Below are positions 33,469 through 41,588 of a stretch of 45,363 nucleotides of DNA, in pieces. Both the position numbers and the translations under genes were made by a program. Within the stretch, counting starts at the first letter, position 1. Every line of letters starts with the position of its first letter. The notes under the pieces were generated by a model, which was not told where the DNA came from, made no database searches, and saw only the letters and a list, made by a program, of their open reading frames with translations. Origin of the DNA: Glycomyces algeriensis (GTDB lineage Bacteria > Actinomycetota > Actinomycetes > Mycobacteriales > Micromonosporaceae); assembly GCF_027622855.1 (NCBI RefSeq), contig NZ_JAPZVR010000002.1:74984-120346 (forward strand), in the 5' to 3' direction.

Positions 33469-34863
33469 ATGGCCATCAGAACCAAGATCGCCGCGGCCAT
33501 GGCGGTCCTGCTCATCGTCGCGGTGAGCATCATCGGCTTCGTCACCGTCCAGACCGTCTCCAGCCACCTGATCGACCAGCTCGACCGGAAGCTGCACGGC
33601 CTGGTCGAGCAGAAGACCATCCCCGTATCCGGCAGCGAGCCCAGCGACGAGACCGCCGGCGAGATGCCCTACAGCGAGGTCGCGATCCTGGTCTTCGGCG
33701 AGGACGGCGGACTCGTCGACGCCCAGCCCGCCGGATTCGCGGACGACCCGTACTCGCTGCCCGACGTGCAGGCGCCGCCGGACACCAAGGGCTACTTCAC
33801 CGTCGACAGCGAGAACGGGGCCATGACCTACCGGGCCGTCTCCACCGGCCTGGTCACCATCAAAGGCGTCACGGGGACTTACACGATCGTGTTCGCCCTC
33901 CCGACCGCCGGCGTCGAGGCGACCATCTCGACCCTGACCCGGACCGTGCTCGTCACCGGCTTCGTAGTCGGCGCGCTCGGCATCCTCATCGCCTGGGTCG
34001 TCACCCGGCGGGGCCTGCGCGTGGTCGACCACATGGTGGCCGACGCCGAGCACGTCGCCTCGGGGAACCTCGACCACCGCATCACCGCCGCCGACCCGCG
34101 CACCGAGATGGGCCGGTTGTCCTTGGCGCTCAACCGGATGGTCTCGCGCCTCACCGACGCCATCACGCAGCGCGACCGGCAGCACGAGCGCCTGCGCCAG
34201 TTCGTGGCCGACGCCGGGCACGAGCTGCGCACCCCGCTCACCGCCATCGGCGGCTACGTCCAGCTCTACGAGTCCGGGGCCACGCCCCCGGGAGAGAAAC
34301 TCGACCGGGCCCTGAACCGCATCGGCAGCGAGAACGCGCGGCTCGCGAAGCTCGTCGACGACCTCATGGTCCTCTCCCGCCTCGACGAGGAGGTGGGCGG
34401 CGACCGCGAACTCGTCGAGCTCACCCAGCTCGCGCAGGACGCGGTGGACGACGCCGAGGTCGCCGACTCCACCCACCCGATCAGCCTCTCGGCGCGCCGG
34501 CCGCTCACGGTCGTCGCCAACGAGGGCCAGCTGCGCCAAGTGCTGGTGAACCTCCTGACCAACGCCCGCGTCCACACCCCGCGCGGCACCGCCATCGACG
34601 TCTCGGTCGCGGAGCATGTCGGCTGGGCGGTCCTGCGCGTCCACGACCACGGCCCCGGCATCCCCGCCGAGCACCGGCAGAAGGTCTTCGACCGGTTCTA
34701 CCGGGCCGACCCGTCGCGCTCGCGCGCCACCGGCGGCTCCGGCCTCGGGCTCTCCATCGTGTCGTCCATCGTGGCCGCCCACGGCGGCGAGATCCGCCTC
34801 GACAGCGAGCCCGGCGAAGGCACCGCGATCGAGGTCCGGCTCCCGATCGCGCGACTCGAGTAG
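33469..34863 (+). CDS. Membrane sensor histidine kinase
   Basis: A 464-residue kinase with two membrane helices (about 8-29 and 160-178) around an external sensor loop of about 130 residues, then a HAMP domain (about 180-232), HisKA with the phosphoacceptor in ADAGHELRTPL (His251), and a HATPase domain with the N-box region RQVLVNLLTNARVHTP, HDHGPGIP and GGSGLGLSIV. It is co-transcribed with the preceding OmpR-type regulator. The external loop has no recognisable ligand-binding fold, and nearby genes do not name the signal; the LtrA-like gene follows and could be a target. Confidence 0.95.
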   Translation: MAIRTKIAAAMAVLLIVAVSIIGFVTVQTVSSHLIDQLDRKLHGLVEQKTIPVSGSEPSDETAGEMPYSEVAILVFGEDGGLVDAQPAGFADDPYSLPDVQAPPDTKGYFTVDSENGAMTYRAVSTGLVTIKGVTGTYTIVFALPTAGVEATISTLTRTVLVTGFVVGALGILIAWVVTRRGLRVVDHMVADAEHVASGNLDHRITAADPRTEMGRLSLALNRMVSRLTDAITQRDRQHERLRQFVADAGHELRTPLTAIGGYVQLYESGATPPGEKLDRALNRIGSENARLAKLVDDLMVLSRLDEEVGGDRELVELTQLAQDAVDDAEVADSTHPISLSARRPLTVVANEGQLRQVLVNLLTNARVHTPRGTAIDVSVAEHVGWAVLRVHDHGPGIPAEHRQKVFDRFYRADPSRSRATGGSGLGLSIVSSIVAAHGGEIRLDSEPGEGTAIEVRLPIARLE

Positions 34864-34945
34864 CGGTTCCGAAGGGCCCCAAGCAGTTCCACGATGCCGG
34901 ACGAATCAGCGGGGCCCACGGGACCTGCTGCTACGCTCGGTCGTC

Positions 34946-36088
34946 GTGGCACGCATCCTTCCCTCATGGTTCGCCGAACGCATCGAACCGACCAAGGACG
35001 AGGACGACCTCCGCGTCTCGACGCTGGAGCTCTTCTTCGACCTCGTCTTCGTCTTCATCGTCACCCAGTTCACCTGGCTCATCGCCCACGACCCCCTGCT
35101 CGGCCTGCTCCAGGCGGTGCTCATGCTCGGGTTCGTCTGGTGGATGTTCGCCGGGTACTCGTGGCTGACCAACGTCATCCCGCCCGAACGGCCCGCCCGC
35201 CGCGTCCTCATCCTCTGCGCCATGGCCGGCTGGCTCCTCGTCGGCCTCTCCGTGCCCGCCGCGTTCGAGGACGGCAGCATCTGGATCGCGGTCGGCCTGC
35301 TCGTCGTCGTGGTCGTCCACGGCCTCATGTACATGCAGGCCTCCGGCGCGTTCGGCCCGATCTTCCTGGCCAACCTCGCCGGCGTCGCCGCGGTCTTCGC
35401 CGCCCAGTTCGTGCCCGTCGACCCCTGGCGCTACGTGCTGTGGGGCCTGGCCGCCGTCATCGTCTGGTCCGTGCCGTTCTTCCACAGCCAGCGCGGCCTG
35501 ACCCTCCACCCCGCGCACATCGTCGAACGCCACGGCCTCGTCGTCCTCGTGGCGCTCGGTGAGTCGGTGGTCGCGATCGCGGTCGGCTCGCGGGGCCTGA
35601 ACATCGATGCGGACCTGCTCGTGGCCGCGATCCTCGGCCTGATCATCGCCGCCTGCCTGTGGTGGTCACTGTTCGTCCACGAGATGCCGCGCGCCGAGCA
35701 CGCTCTGGCAGCGACGACCGACTCGGTGCAACGCGTCCGGAAGGTCCTCAAGGGACTCTCGTACTCGTTCATTCCGGTGCTGCTGGGCATCCTGGTGCTC
35801 GCGGCCGGCGTGGAGCACTCCGTTGGGCACGCCACGTCAGCGCTCGACCTGCCGTCGTCGCTGCTGCTCTCGGGCGGCGTCGCCTTGTTCCTGCTCGGGA
35901 CGGCCGGCCTGCGCGCCTCGATGCCGATGCCCCGCCCGTACGGCCGCGTACTGCTGGCCGTAGCGGTCCTCGCCATCGCCCCGCTCGGCCTGCTCAACGC
36001 GGCACTCCTGCTGGCGGCCATCGCTATCGTGCTCGTCGCCGGACTGGCGATCGAGCACCGGCTCCCGCAGGAGCGGGTGGCCGGGTAA
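34946..36088 (+). CDS. Low temperature requirement protein A (LtrA) family membrane protein
   Basis: A 380-residue protein with about 11-12 hydrophobic helices. The N-terminal segment VSTLELFFDLVFVFIVTQ is the LtrA family signature, and HIVERHGLVVLVALGESVVAIA, with its conserved Glu-Arg-His and GES, is also characteristic. LtrA was named from a Listeria gene needed for growth at low temperature; the biochemical function is unknown. The GTG at 34946 follows TACGCT by 8 nt. It lies 82 nt behind a histidine kinase and ends at a hairpin facing the iron transporter operon. Confidence 0.9.
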   Translation: MARILPSWFAERIEPTKDEDDLRVSTLELFFDLVFVFIVTQFTWLIAHDPLLGLLQAVLMLGFVWWMFAGYSWLTNVIPPERPARRVLILCAMAGWLLVGLSVPAAFEDGSIWIAVGLLVVVVVHGLMYMQASGAFGPIFLANLAGVAAVFAAQFVPVDPWRYVLWGLAAVIVWSVPFFHSQRGLTLHPAHIVERHGLVVLVALGESVVAIAVGSRGLNIDADLLVAAILGLIIAACLWWSLFVHEMPRAEHALAATTDSVQRVRKVLKGLSYSFIPVLLGILVLAAGVEHSVGHATSALDLPSSLLLSGGVALFLLGTAGLRASMPMPRPYGRVLLAVAVLAIAPLGLLNAALLLAAIAIVLVAGLAIEHRLPQERVAG

Positions 36089-36100
36089 CGCAACACGTAA

Positions 36101-36132
36101 AGGCCCGGGTGCCCGCGAGGGCACCCGGGCCT
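36101..36132. terminator. Terminator after the LtrA-like gene
   Basis: A perfect 14-bp stem (36101-36114 with 36119-36132; arms AGGCCCGGGTGCCC and complement) with a GCGA loop lies 12 bases beyond the stop. The T-run is weak. Confidence 0.75.
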
Positions 36133-36169
36133 GCTGCATCGGTCTGGCCCAGGCAGCCGTCGGAGGAAG

Positions 36170-36256
36170 TCCCTCGCGCGAGCGCCCGGGCTCTACACCA
36201 AATCCCTCGCGCGAGCGCCCGGGCTCTACACCAAGTCCCTCGCGCGAGCGCTCGGG
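36170..36256. repeat. 33-bp tandem repeats copying the 3' end of the ATPase gene
   Basis: Two complete 33-bp units (36170-36202 and 36203-36235) differ by a single base, and a third partial unit (36236-36256) forms the end of the ABC ATPase gene. Read on the ATPase strand, each unit encodes ARARDLV or ARARDF and carries the stop codon TAG, so the last codons and stop of the gene have been duplicated beyond it. Each unit contains the palindrome CTCGCGCGAG. Confidence 0.9.
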
Positions 36257-37038
36257 ATCACCAACGGCGTCCCCGACTCGGGGTCGTCGATGATCCGGCA
36301 GGGCAGGTCGAAGACCTGCTTGACGGTCTCGGCGGTCACGATGTCGGCCGGGGCGCCCTCGGCCACCACTTCGCCCGCGCGCATCGCGATGAGGTGCGTG
36401 GCGTAGCGGGCGGCCTGGTTGAGGTCGTGGAGGACCGCGACGAGGGTGCGGCCCTCGTGGTGGAGCTTCGCGCACAGGTCGAGGACCTCGATCTGGTGCG
36501 TGATGTCGAGGAACGTGGTCGGCTCGTCGAGCAGCAGCAGCGGCGTCTGCTGGGCGAGGACCATCGCGATCCACACGCGCTGGCGCTGGCCGCCGGAGAG
36601 CTCGTCCACGCCGCGCGAGGCGAGCTCGCTGATGTCGGTGGCGGCCATGGCCTCGGCGACCACGCGCTCGTCCTCCGCCGACCACTGCTTGAGGATGCCC
36701 TGGTGGGGGTAGCGGCCGCGCGCGACGAGGTCGGCGACCGTGATGCCGTCCGGGGCGATCGGGGACTGCGGGAGCAGGCCGAGGCGCCGGGCGACGGCGC
36801 GCGTGGGCTGGGAGTGGATGTCCTTGCCGTCCAGCAGGACGCTCCCGGCCGAGGGCTTCAGCATGCGCGCCAAGGCTTTCAAGAGCGTCGACTTGCCGCA
36901 GGCGTTGGGGCCCAGGATGACCGTGAACTCCCCCTCGGGGATGTTCACGCTGAGGCCTTCGCTGATGGCGACGCGGCCGTAGCCGATGGTGGCGTCGCGC
37001 ACTTCCAATGGACCGGCGACGAGCGGACCTGCGGTCAC
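36226..37038 (-). CDS. Iron-siderophore ABC transporter ATP-binding protein
   Basis: A 270-residue FepC/FhuC-type ATPase that powers siderophore import. Walker A is GPNACGKST, the signature is LSGGQRQRVWIAM, Walker B is LLLLDEPTTFLD, and the switch histidine is in AVLHDLNQAARYA. The GTG at 37038 overlaps the permease stop by 4 nt (GTGA), so it is the last gene of a coupled permease-permease-ATPase operon. Its C-terminus ends in SARARDLV, encoded by a 33-bp unit that is repeated in tandem just past the stop. Two iron boxes upstream of the operon suggest iron repression. Confidence 0.95.
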   Translation of the reverse strand: MTAGPLVAGPLEVRDATIGYGRVAISEGLSVNIPEGEFTVILGPNACGKSTLLKALARMLKPSAGSVLLDGKDIHSQPTRAVARRLGLLPQSPIAPDGITVADLVARGRYPHQGILKQWSAEDERVVAEAMAATDISELASRGVDELSGGQRQRVWIAMVLAQQTPLLLLDEPTTFLDITHQIEVLDLCAKLHHEGRTLVAVLHDLNQAARYATHLIAMRAGEVVAEGAPADIVTAETVKQVFDLPCRIIDDPESGTPLVIPSARARDLV

Positions 37039-38081
37039 GACATGACCCCCTTCTTGCGTTGAGCGATGAGCAGCCAGATCAGGTAGACGCCGCCGACCAC
37101 GCCGGTGACGACACCGGTCGGCAGTTGGCGGTCGCCGAGGCCGGCGACCGCGATCATGTCGGCGCCGGTGACGATGAGGGCGCCGATGATCGCGGAGAGC
37201 GTGAAGCTCCTGGTGGAGCCGGTGAGGCGGGCCGCGATGTGCGGGGCGGCGAGCGCGACGAACGCGAGCGGCCCGGCGACGGCCACGGCTCCGGCGATGA
37301 GGACCGAGGCGGCGATCAGCGCGATCACCCGGGTGCGGGTGACGTGGACGCCGAGTCCGGTCGCGCTCGCTTCGCCGAGGCGCAGGGCGTCGAGTCCGCG
37401 CGACAGGACCATCACCACGGCGGCGCCTGCGGCCAGCACGATCGCCACGACCGTGGCCTGCTCCCAGCTGCGGCCAGAGAGGTCGCCGGTGAGCCAGTAG
37501 ACCGCCCGAAATGCGTCCACAATGGTCGTCCGGGTGAGCAGGTAGCCGTTGACGCCCGCGAGGATCGCCGCGACACCGATGCCCACCAGCACGAGCCGGT
37601 ACCCGGAGGGGTCGCCGCCGCGCGTGAGCGCCCAGATCACCAGGCCGGTGGCCAGTGCGCCGAACGCCGCGAAACCGGCGGTGAGCTGGAGCGTGGCGTC
37701 GGTGAGGATGATCGCGACGAGCGCGCCGGAGGTCGCGCCCTGGGTCAGGCCGAGGATGTCGGGGCTGCCCAAGGGGTTGCGGGTGAGGTTCTGGAAGAGC
37801 GCGCCCGAGAGGCCCATGCACGCGCCCACGGCGAGGCCCGTGGAGAGGCGCGGGAGGCGCAGGTCCCAGAGGATGAACTCGTCGCCCTTGGTGCCCTGGT
37901 CGATGAGGGCCGCCCAGGTCCGGTCGAGACCGAGCGCGGTCGAGCCGGTCGCGGCCGACCACAGGCTGATCGCGACGAGCACGGCGAGGGCGCCGAGGAT
38001 CGCGGCGATCGTGCGGTGGCGCAGGCGGATCGAGGCCGCGCCCACGCGCAGGATCGTCGATCCCGAGGTCAGGGTGCTCAC
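37035..38081 (-). CDS. Iron-siderophore ABC transporter permease (FecCD family)
   Basis: A 348-residue permease with nine to ten membrane helices. FecCD family segments are visible: LRLPRLSTGLAVGACMGLSGALFQNLTRNPLGSPDILG, and the cytosolic coupling region GPLAFVALAAPHIAARLTG. It would pair with the neighbouring permease to form the import channel. The GTG start at 38081 overlaps the preceding permease stop by 4 nt, and the stop overlaps the ATPase start in the same way. Confidence 0.94.
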   Translation of the reverse strand: MSTLTSGSTILRVGAASIRLRHRTIAAILGALAVLVAISLWSAATGSTALGLDRTWAALIDQGTKGDEFILWDLRLPRLSTGLAVGACMGLSGALFQNLTRNPLGSPDILGLTQGATSGALVAIILTDATLQLTAGFAAFGALATGLVIWALTRGGDPSGYRLVLVGIGVAAILAGVNGYLLTRTTIVDAFRAVYWLTGDLSGRSWEQATVVAIVLAAGAAVVMVLSRGLDALRLGEASATGLGVHVTRTRVIALIAASVLIAGAVAVAGPLAFVALAAPHIAARLTGSTRSFTLSAIIGALIVTGADMIAVAGLGDRQLPTGVVTGVVGGVYLIWLLIAQRKKGVMS

Positions 38082-39142
38082 AGCCGGGCCACCTTCCTGC
38101 GGCTGACGAGGTAGAGGAAGAACGGGCCGCCCGCGACGGCGCAGACGATGCCCACCTGCACTTCGGCGGGGCGCGCGATGACGCGGCCGAGGACGTCGGC
38201 GGCAATGAGGAACACCGCGCCCGAGAGCATCGAGTACGGCAGGACCCAGTTCTGGTCGGGCCCCGTGAAGGCCCGGACCACGTGCGGCACGACGAGCCCG
38301 ACGAAGACGATGGGGCCGCATACGGCCGTCGCGGTGCCGGCGAGGACCGTGATCGCGACGATCCCGGCGACCCGCAGCACGCGCGGGTCGACGCCGAGGC
38401 CGGTCGCGGTCGCGTCGCCGAGGGCGAGGGCGTTGAGCGGCCGGGCGAGGAGCACCCCGCCCACCGCGGCGATGCCGATGAGCAGCACGACCGGGAGCAT
38501 CGGGGCGACGTGCGCGTTGACGAGCGAGCCGACCGACCAGAACCGCATCTGGTCGAGAGTCGCCGCGTCCATGAGCTGGACCGCCGAGACGTACGCGTAC
38601 CCGGCGGCGGTCACGGCGGCCCCGGCCAGCGCGAGGCGCGCGGGGGTCGCGCCGGCCGCTCCGGCGATGAGGTAGACGGCCACGGAGGCGGCCGCCGCGC
38701 CGATGAACGCGAAGACGATGGTCTGCGCGAATCCGAAGGAGCCGATGAAGAAGGAGGCGGTGACGACCGCGGCGGCCGCACCGGTGTTGACGCCGAGGAG
38801 GCCGGGGTCGGCGAGGGGGTTGCGGGTCATGGCCTGCATGAGCGCCCCGGCGAGGCCGAGGGCGGCGCCGGCGGCGAGGCCGAGCACGGTGCGGGGCAGG
38901 CGAAGTTCGGTGACCACGGGGTAGGACTCGGACCCTGCGTCGGTGAGGCCCTCCCAGACCTGGCCGAGGTCCATTGCACGGGAGCCGACGGCGACGCTGA
39001 GGATCGCGAGGGCGGCCATGAGGGCGACGAGGACGAGGAGTCCGAGGATCCTTCGGCCGGTGCGCGATGGCGGGGCGCTGCCCCCGTCCCGTGGTGCGTC
39101 GAGCTCCGGGGCCTGCTCCCTGGCGCTTTGGGCGGTTGACAA
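38078..39142 (-). CDS. Iron-siderophore ABC transporter permease (FecCD family)
   Basis: A 354-residue permease, first gene of the transporter operon. It has LRLPRTVLGLAAGAALGLAGALMQAMTRNPLADPGLLGVN and the coupling segment GPIVFVGLVVPHVVRAFTG, both standard for FecCD proteins, and about nine helices. The start is TTG at 39142, preceded by GGAG at 7-nt spacing; no ATG or GTG is usable before the first helix. A DtxR/IdeR-type iron box lies about 32-50 bases upstream, between this gene and the divergent binding-protein gene, so iron should repress both. Confidence 0.93.
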   Translation of the reverse strand: MSTAQSAREQAPELDAPRDGGSAPPSRTGRRILGLLVLVALMAALAILSVAVGSRAMDLGQVWEGLTDAGSESYPVVTELRLPRTVLGLAAGAALGLAGALMQAMTRNPLADPGLLGVNTGAAAAVVTASFFIGSFGFAQTIVFAFIGAAAASVAVYLIAGAAGATPARLALAGAAVTAAGYAYVSAVQLMDAATLDQMRFWSVGSLVNAHVAPMLPVVLLIGIAAVGGVLLARPLNALALGDATATGLGVDPRVLRVAGIVAITVLAGTATAVCGPIVFVGLVVPHVVRAFTGPDQNWVLPYSMLSGAVFLIAADVLGRVIARPAEVQVGIVCAVAGGPFFLYLVSRRKVARL

Positions 39143-39173
39143 GTGCGGTCTCCGGAGGGATAGTGGCTGCGGT

Positions 39174-39192
39174 TTTGTTTAGGCTAACCTAA
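39174..39192. promoter_or_regulatory. DtxR/IdeR-type iron box
   Basis: Nineteen bases (TTTGTTTAGGCTAACCTAA) match the IdeR/DtxR consensus TWAGGTTAGSCTWACCTWA at 17 positions by my count; the right half is perfect. It lies between the divergent permease and binding-protein genes. Iron-loaded regulator bound here would silence uptake in both directions. Confidence 0.88.
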
Positions 39193-39238
39193 CCCCGATA
39201 TCCCCGCCATCCTCGCTCTCCCTCCGAAGGAGTTTCCC

Positions 39239-40321
39239 GTGCCACTCCGCGCCCGCCCCGTGCTCGTCCCCGCCGGACTCACCCGCCGCGGCCTCTTCGC
39301 CGCCGGCGGCGGACTCGGTGCCGCTTCGCTCCTCGCGGCCTGCAGCTCGGAAGCGGAGCCGGCCGACGGAGGCGGCGGCGCATCGCGCTCGTTCAGCTTC
39401 CTCGACGAGCGGGACCAGACGGATGTCGAGCTGGACGCCGTGCCCACCAGGGTCGTCGCGTTCACCGGTCTCGCTGCGGCCCTGTACGACTACGGCGTGG
39501 AGGTCGCGGCGGTGTTCGGGCCGACGACGCTCGCCGACGGCGCCCCCGACATCCAGGCGGGCCGCATGCCCGTCGAGGACCTCCAGGTCCTCGGCAACGC
39601 GTGGGGCGAGTTCGACGTCGAGCAGTTCGCGCAGTTGAACCCCGAGCTGATCGTCTCGCACTACTACGAGGGCTTCGACCTGTGGTTCGTTCCCGAAGAG
39701 CGCCTTGAGGAAGTGCAGGCGCTCGCGCCGGGCGTCGGCATCGAGGTCTCCAAGCCGACGATCGACGAGATCATCGACCGCCATGCGGCCCTTGCCAAAG
39801 CGCTCGGTGCGGACCTGGAGTCCGACGAGAACGCGGCCGGGGTGGAGCGGTTCGGCAGCGCCGCCGGCGGTGTGGCGCAGGCGGTGGCCGACAAGCCGCT
39901 CAAGGCCGTCGCGGTCGGCGCGTGGCCCGACGGGCTGTACATCGCCAATCCGCCCACCTTCAACGTGCTCGCCAAGTGCGTGGAGCTCGGCGTCGACTTC
40001 GTCGTGCCCGAGAACGCCGACCAGAACGGCTACTGGGAGCTCCTGTCCTGGGAGAACATCGACAAGTACGAGGCGGACGCGATCTTCCTCGACATCCGCA
40101 CCGGGAACATCACCGCGGAGCAGCTGCTCGCGGACTACCCGACCTGGGCGGCGCTGCCGGCGGTGCAGGCCGGGCAGGTCTACGGCTGGAACGCGAGCCG
40201 GTGTACTCCCACCTCGGCGGCGCGGTCGAGCTGGAGCGGATCGCCGAAGGACTCGCGGCGGCGCAGCCCCTCGCCTAGCGGTGACCCCGGGGCGGGCGCT
40301 AGCCGCGGGGCCAGTGGCTGA
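39239..40321 (+). CDS. Iron-siderophore binding lipoprotein, frameshifted near 3' end
   Basis: A periplasmic-type (here surface lipoprotein) substrate-binding protein for the adjacent importer. The N-terminus has a twin arginine (TRRGLF, R16-R17), a hydrophobic stretch and the lipobox LLAAC (Cys35), so it is probably a Tat-exported lipoprotein. It matches the downstream binding protein through VVAFTGLAAALYDYG, GEFDVEQFA and PTWAALPAVQAGQVYGW. After GWNA (about 40195) the frame slips: deleting one G changes EPVYSH to SRCTPT. In the +1-corrected frame the protein would end normally with LAAAQPLA at 40278. As sequenced it reads on to 40321. Either a sequencing error or a recent mutation. GTG start with AAGGAG upstream. 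Confidence 0.85.
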   Translation: MPLRARPVLVPAGLTRRGLFAAGGGLGAASLLAACSSEAEPADGGGGASRSFSFLDERDQTDVELDAVPTRVVAFTGLAAALYDYGVEVAAVFGPTTLADGAPDIQAGRMPVEDLQVLGNAWGEFDVEQFAQLNPELIVSHYYEGFDLWFVPEERLEEVQALAPGVGIEVSKPTIDEIIDRHAALAKALGADLESDENAAGVERFGSAAGGVAQAVADKPLKAVAVGAWPDGLYIANPPTFNVLAKCVELGVDFVVPENADQNGYWELLSWENIDKYEADAIFLDIRTGNITAEQLLADYPTWAALPAVQAGQVYGWNASRCTPTSAARSSWSGSPKDSRRRSPSPSGDPGAGASRGASG

Positions 40322-40360
40322 CGCCACGTGAGGGCCCCAGTGCGGAGCGCCCGAATCCAG

Positions 40361-40379
40361 TGAGGTTAGCCTAACCTCA
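40361..40379. promoter_or_regulatory. DtxR/IdeR-type iron box
   Basis: TGAGGTTAGCCTAACCTCA is a perfect 9-bp inverted repeat around a central C and matches the IdeR/DtxR consensus at 17 of 19 positions. It lies 72 bases before the second binding-protein gene, giving this gene its own iron-controlled promoter. Confidence 0.9.
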
Positions 40380-40450
40380 GATCGGCCGGGCTGCGTCCGC
40401 GAGCCGTTCGCAATCCGGCCCGCACAACCCCTTTCCAGAAGGAGAAACAC

Positions 40451-41491
40451 ATGGCTTTCGATGCCGACAGCGTCAAGTTCGGCCGCCGCGGCCTGCTCGC
40501 GGGCGGCGGCGCCCTCGGACTGACCGGCGTGCTCGCCGCCTGCGGCTCGGGCGACGACGAGACCGGCGGCGACGCCGAGGAGACCGGCCCCTGGTCGTTC
40601 ACCGACGACCGCGGCGAGGCCGCCGAGCTCGAGGCCGTCCCCACCAAGATCGTCGCGTTCACCGGCATGGCCGCCGCCCTGTACGACTTCGGCATCGAGA
40701 TCCCGGCCGTCTACGGCCCCACCACGAACGAGGACGGCTCGCCGACCACCCAGGCCGGGAACCTCCCCGTCGCCGACCTCGAGGTCTTCGGCAACGTCTA
40801 CGGCGAGTTCGACGTCGAGGCCTACGCGTCCTACGGGCCCGAGGTCATGATGACCCACTACTACATCGACCCGGCCACGCTCTGGTACGTGCCCGTCGAG
40901 AGCCAGGAGAACATCACCGGCCTCGCCCCCGTCGTCGCGCTCAGCGCCAACGACGAGGCCCTCTCGAACACCCTCGACCAGGTCATCGGCCGCCACGCCG
41001 AACTGGCCGCGTCCCTCGGCGCCGACCTCGAGTCGGAGGCGAACACCGCGAGCAAGGAGCGGTACGACGCCGCCGTCGAGGCCCTCAGGGCCGCGGCCGC
41101 CGCGAACCCCGTCAAGGTCCTCGCCTGCGCCGCCTCGCCCGACATCTTCTGGGCCTCCAGCCCGCTCATGGGCAACGACCTGCGCTTCTTCACCGAGCTG
41201 GGCGTCGACCTCGTCATCCCCGACGGGACCGAGGCCAGCGGCGGCTACTTCGAGGAGCTCTCCTGGGAGACCGTCGACAAGTACGCCGCCGACGTGCTGC
41301 TGCTCGACAACCGCGCCCAGTCGCTCCAGCCCGACGCGCTCGCCGAGTTCCCGACCTGGGCCGCCCTCCCGGCCGTCCAGGAAGGACAGATCGTGGGCTG
41401 GGAGGCGGAGCCGATGTACTCCTACGGCCTCGCCGCCGCCTCGATCGAGGCGCTCGCCACTGCGATCCAGAACGCCAAGAAGGTCGTCTAA
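40451..41491 (+). CDS. Iron-siderophore binding lipoprotein
   Basis: A 346-residue substrate-binding protein paralogous to the preceding gene. The N-terminus has a twin arginine (GRRGLLAGG, R12-R13) and lipobox VLAAC (Cys31), indicating a Tat-exported lipoprotein. The mature protein carries AFTGMAAALYDFG, the conserved central Tyr-rich segment THYYIDPATLWYVP and the C-terminal YPTW-like FPTWAALPAVQEGQIVGWEAEPMYSYG. It is intact to the end. AGAAGGAGAAAC precedes the ATG. A perfect iron box lies upstream, so it is expressed independently of the first copy. It probably supplies the permease/ATPase complex encoded upstream on the other strand. Confidence 0.94.
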   Translation: MAFDADSVKFGRRGLLAGGGALGLTGVLAACGSGDDETGGDAEETGPWSFTDDRGEAAELEAVPTKIVAFTGMAAALYDFGIEIPAVYGPTTNEDGSPTTQAGNLPVADLEVFGNVYGEFDVEAYASYGPEVMMTHYYIDPATLWYVPVESQENITGLAPVVALSANDEALSNTLDQVIGRHAELAASLGADLESEANTASKERYDAAVEALRAAAAANPVKVLACAASPDIFWASSPLMGNDLRFFTELGVDLVIPDGTEASGGYFEELSWETVDKYAADVLLLDNRAQSLQPDALAEFPTWAALPAVQEGQIVGWEAEPMYSYGLAAASIEALATAIQNAKKVV

Positions 41492-41510
41492 AGGCTTGAC
41501 TGCAAAGTGA

Positions 41511-41574
41511 GAAGGGGCGGGTCCCTCCACGACGACGCTTGCGAGTCGTAAATTCGTGGAGGACCCGCCCCTTC
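41511..41574. terminator. Large bidirectional hairpin between SBP and nuclease genes
   Basis: A 21-bp stem with one bulged C (41511-41532 against 41554-41574; arms GAAGGGGCGGG and complement) encloses a second small stem (CGAC/GTCG around GCTTGCGA). It separates convergent genes. Confidence 0.82.
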
Positions 41575-41588
41575 GTTGTGCGCTGGTA

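Noticed and set aside
31141..34782. A 1213-codon minus-strand open frame
   Set aside because: It lies antisense to a response regulator and histidine kinase and has low-complexity composition; both plus-strand genes carry full family motifs.
36170..36256. Possible CRISPR array
   Set aside because: The units are contiguous without spacers and equal the 3' end of the neighbouring gene.
40278..40321. Accepting the Arg/Ser/Pro-rich end of the first siderophore binding protein as genuine
   Set aside because: The alternate frame restores similarity to the paralogue to its last residue; a one-base loss is simpler.
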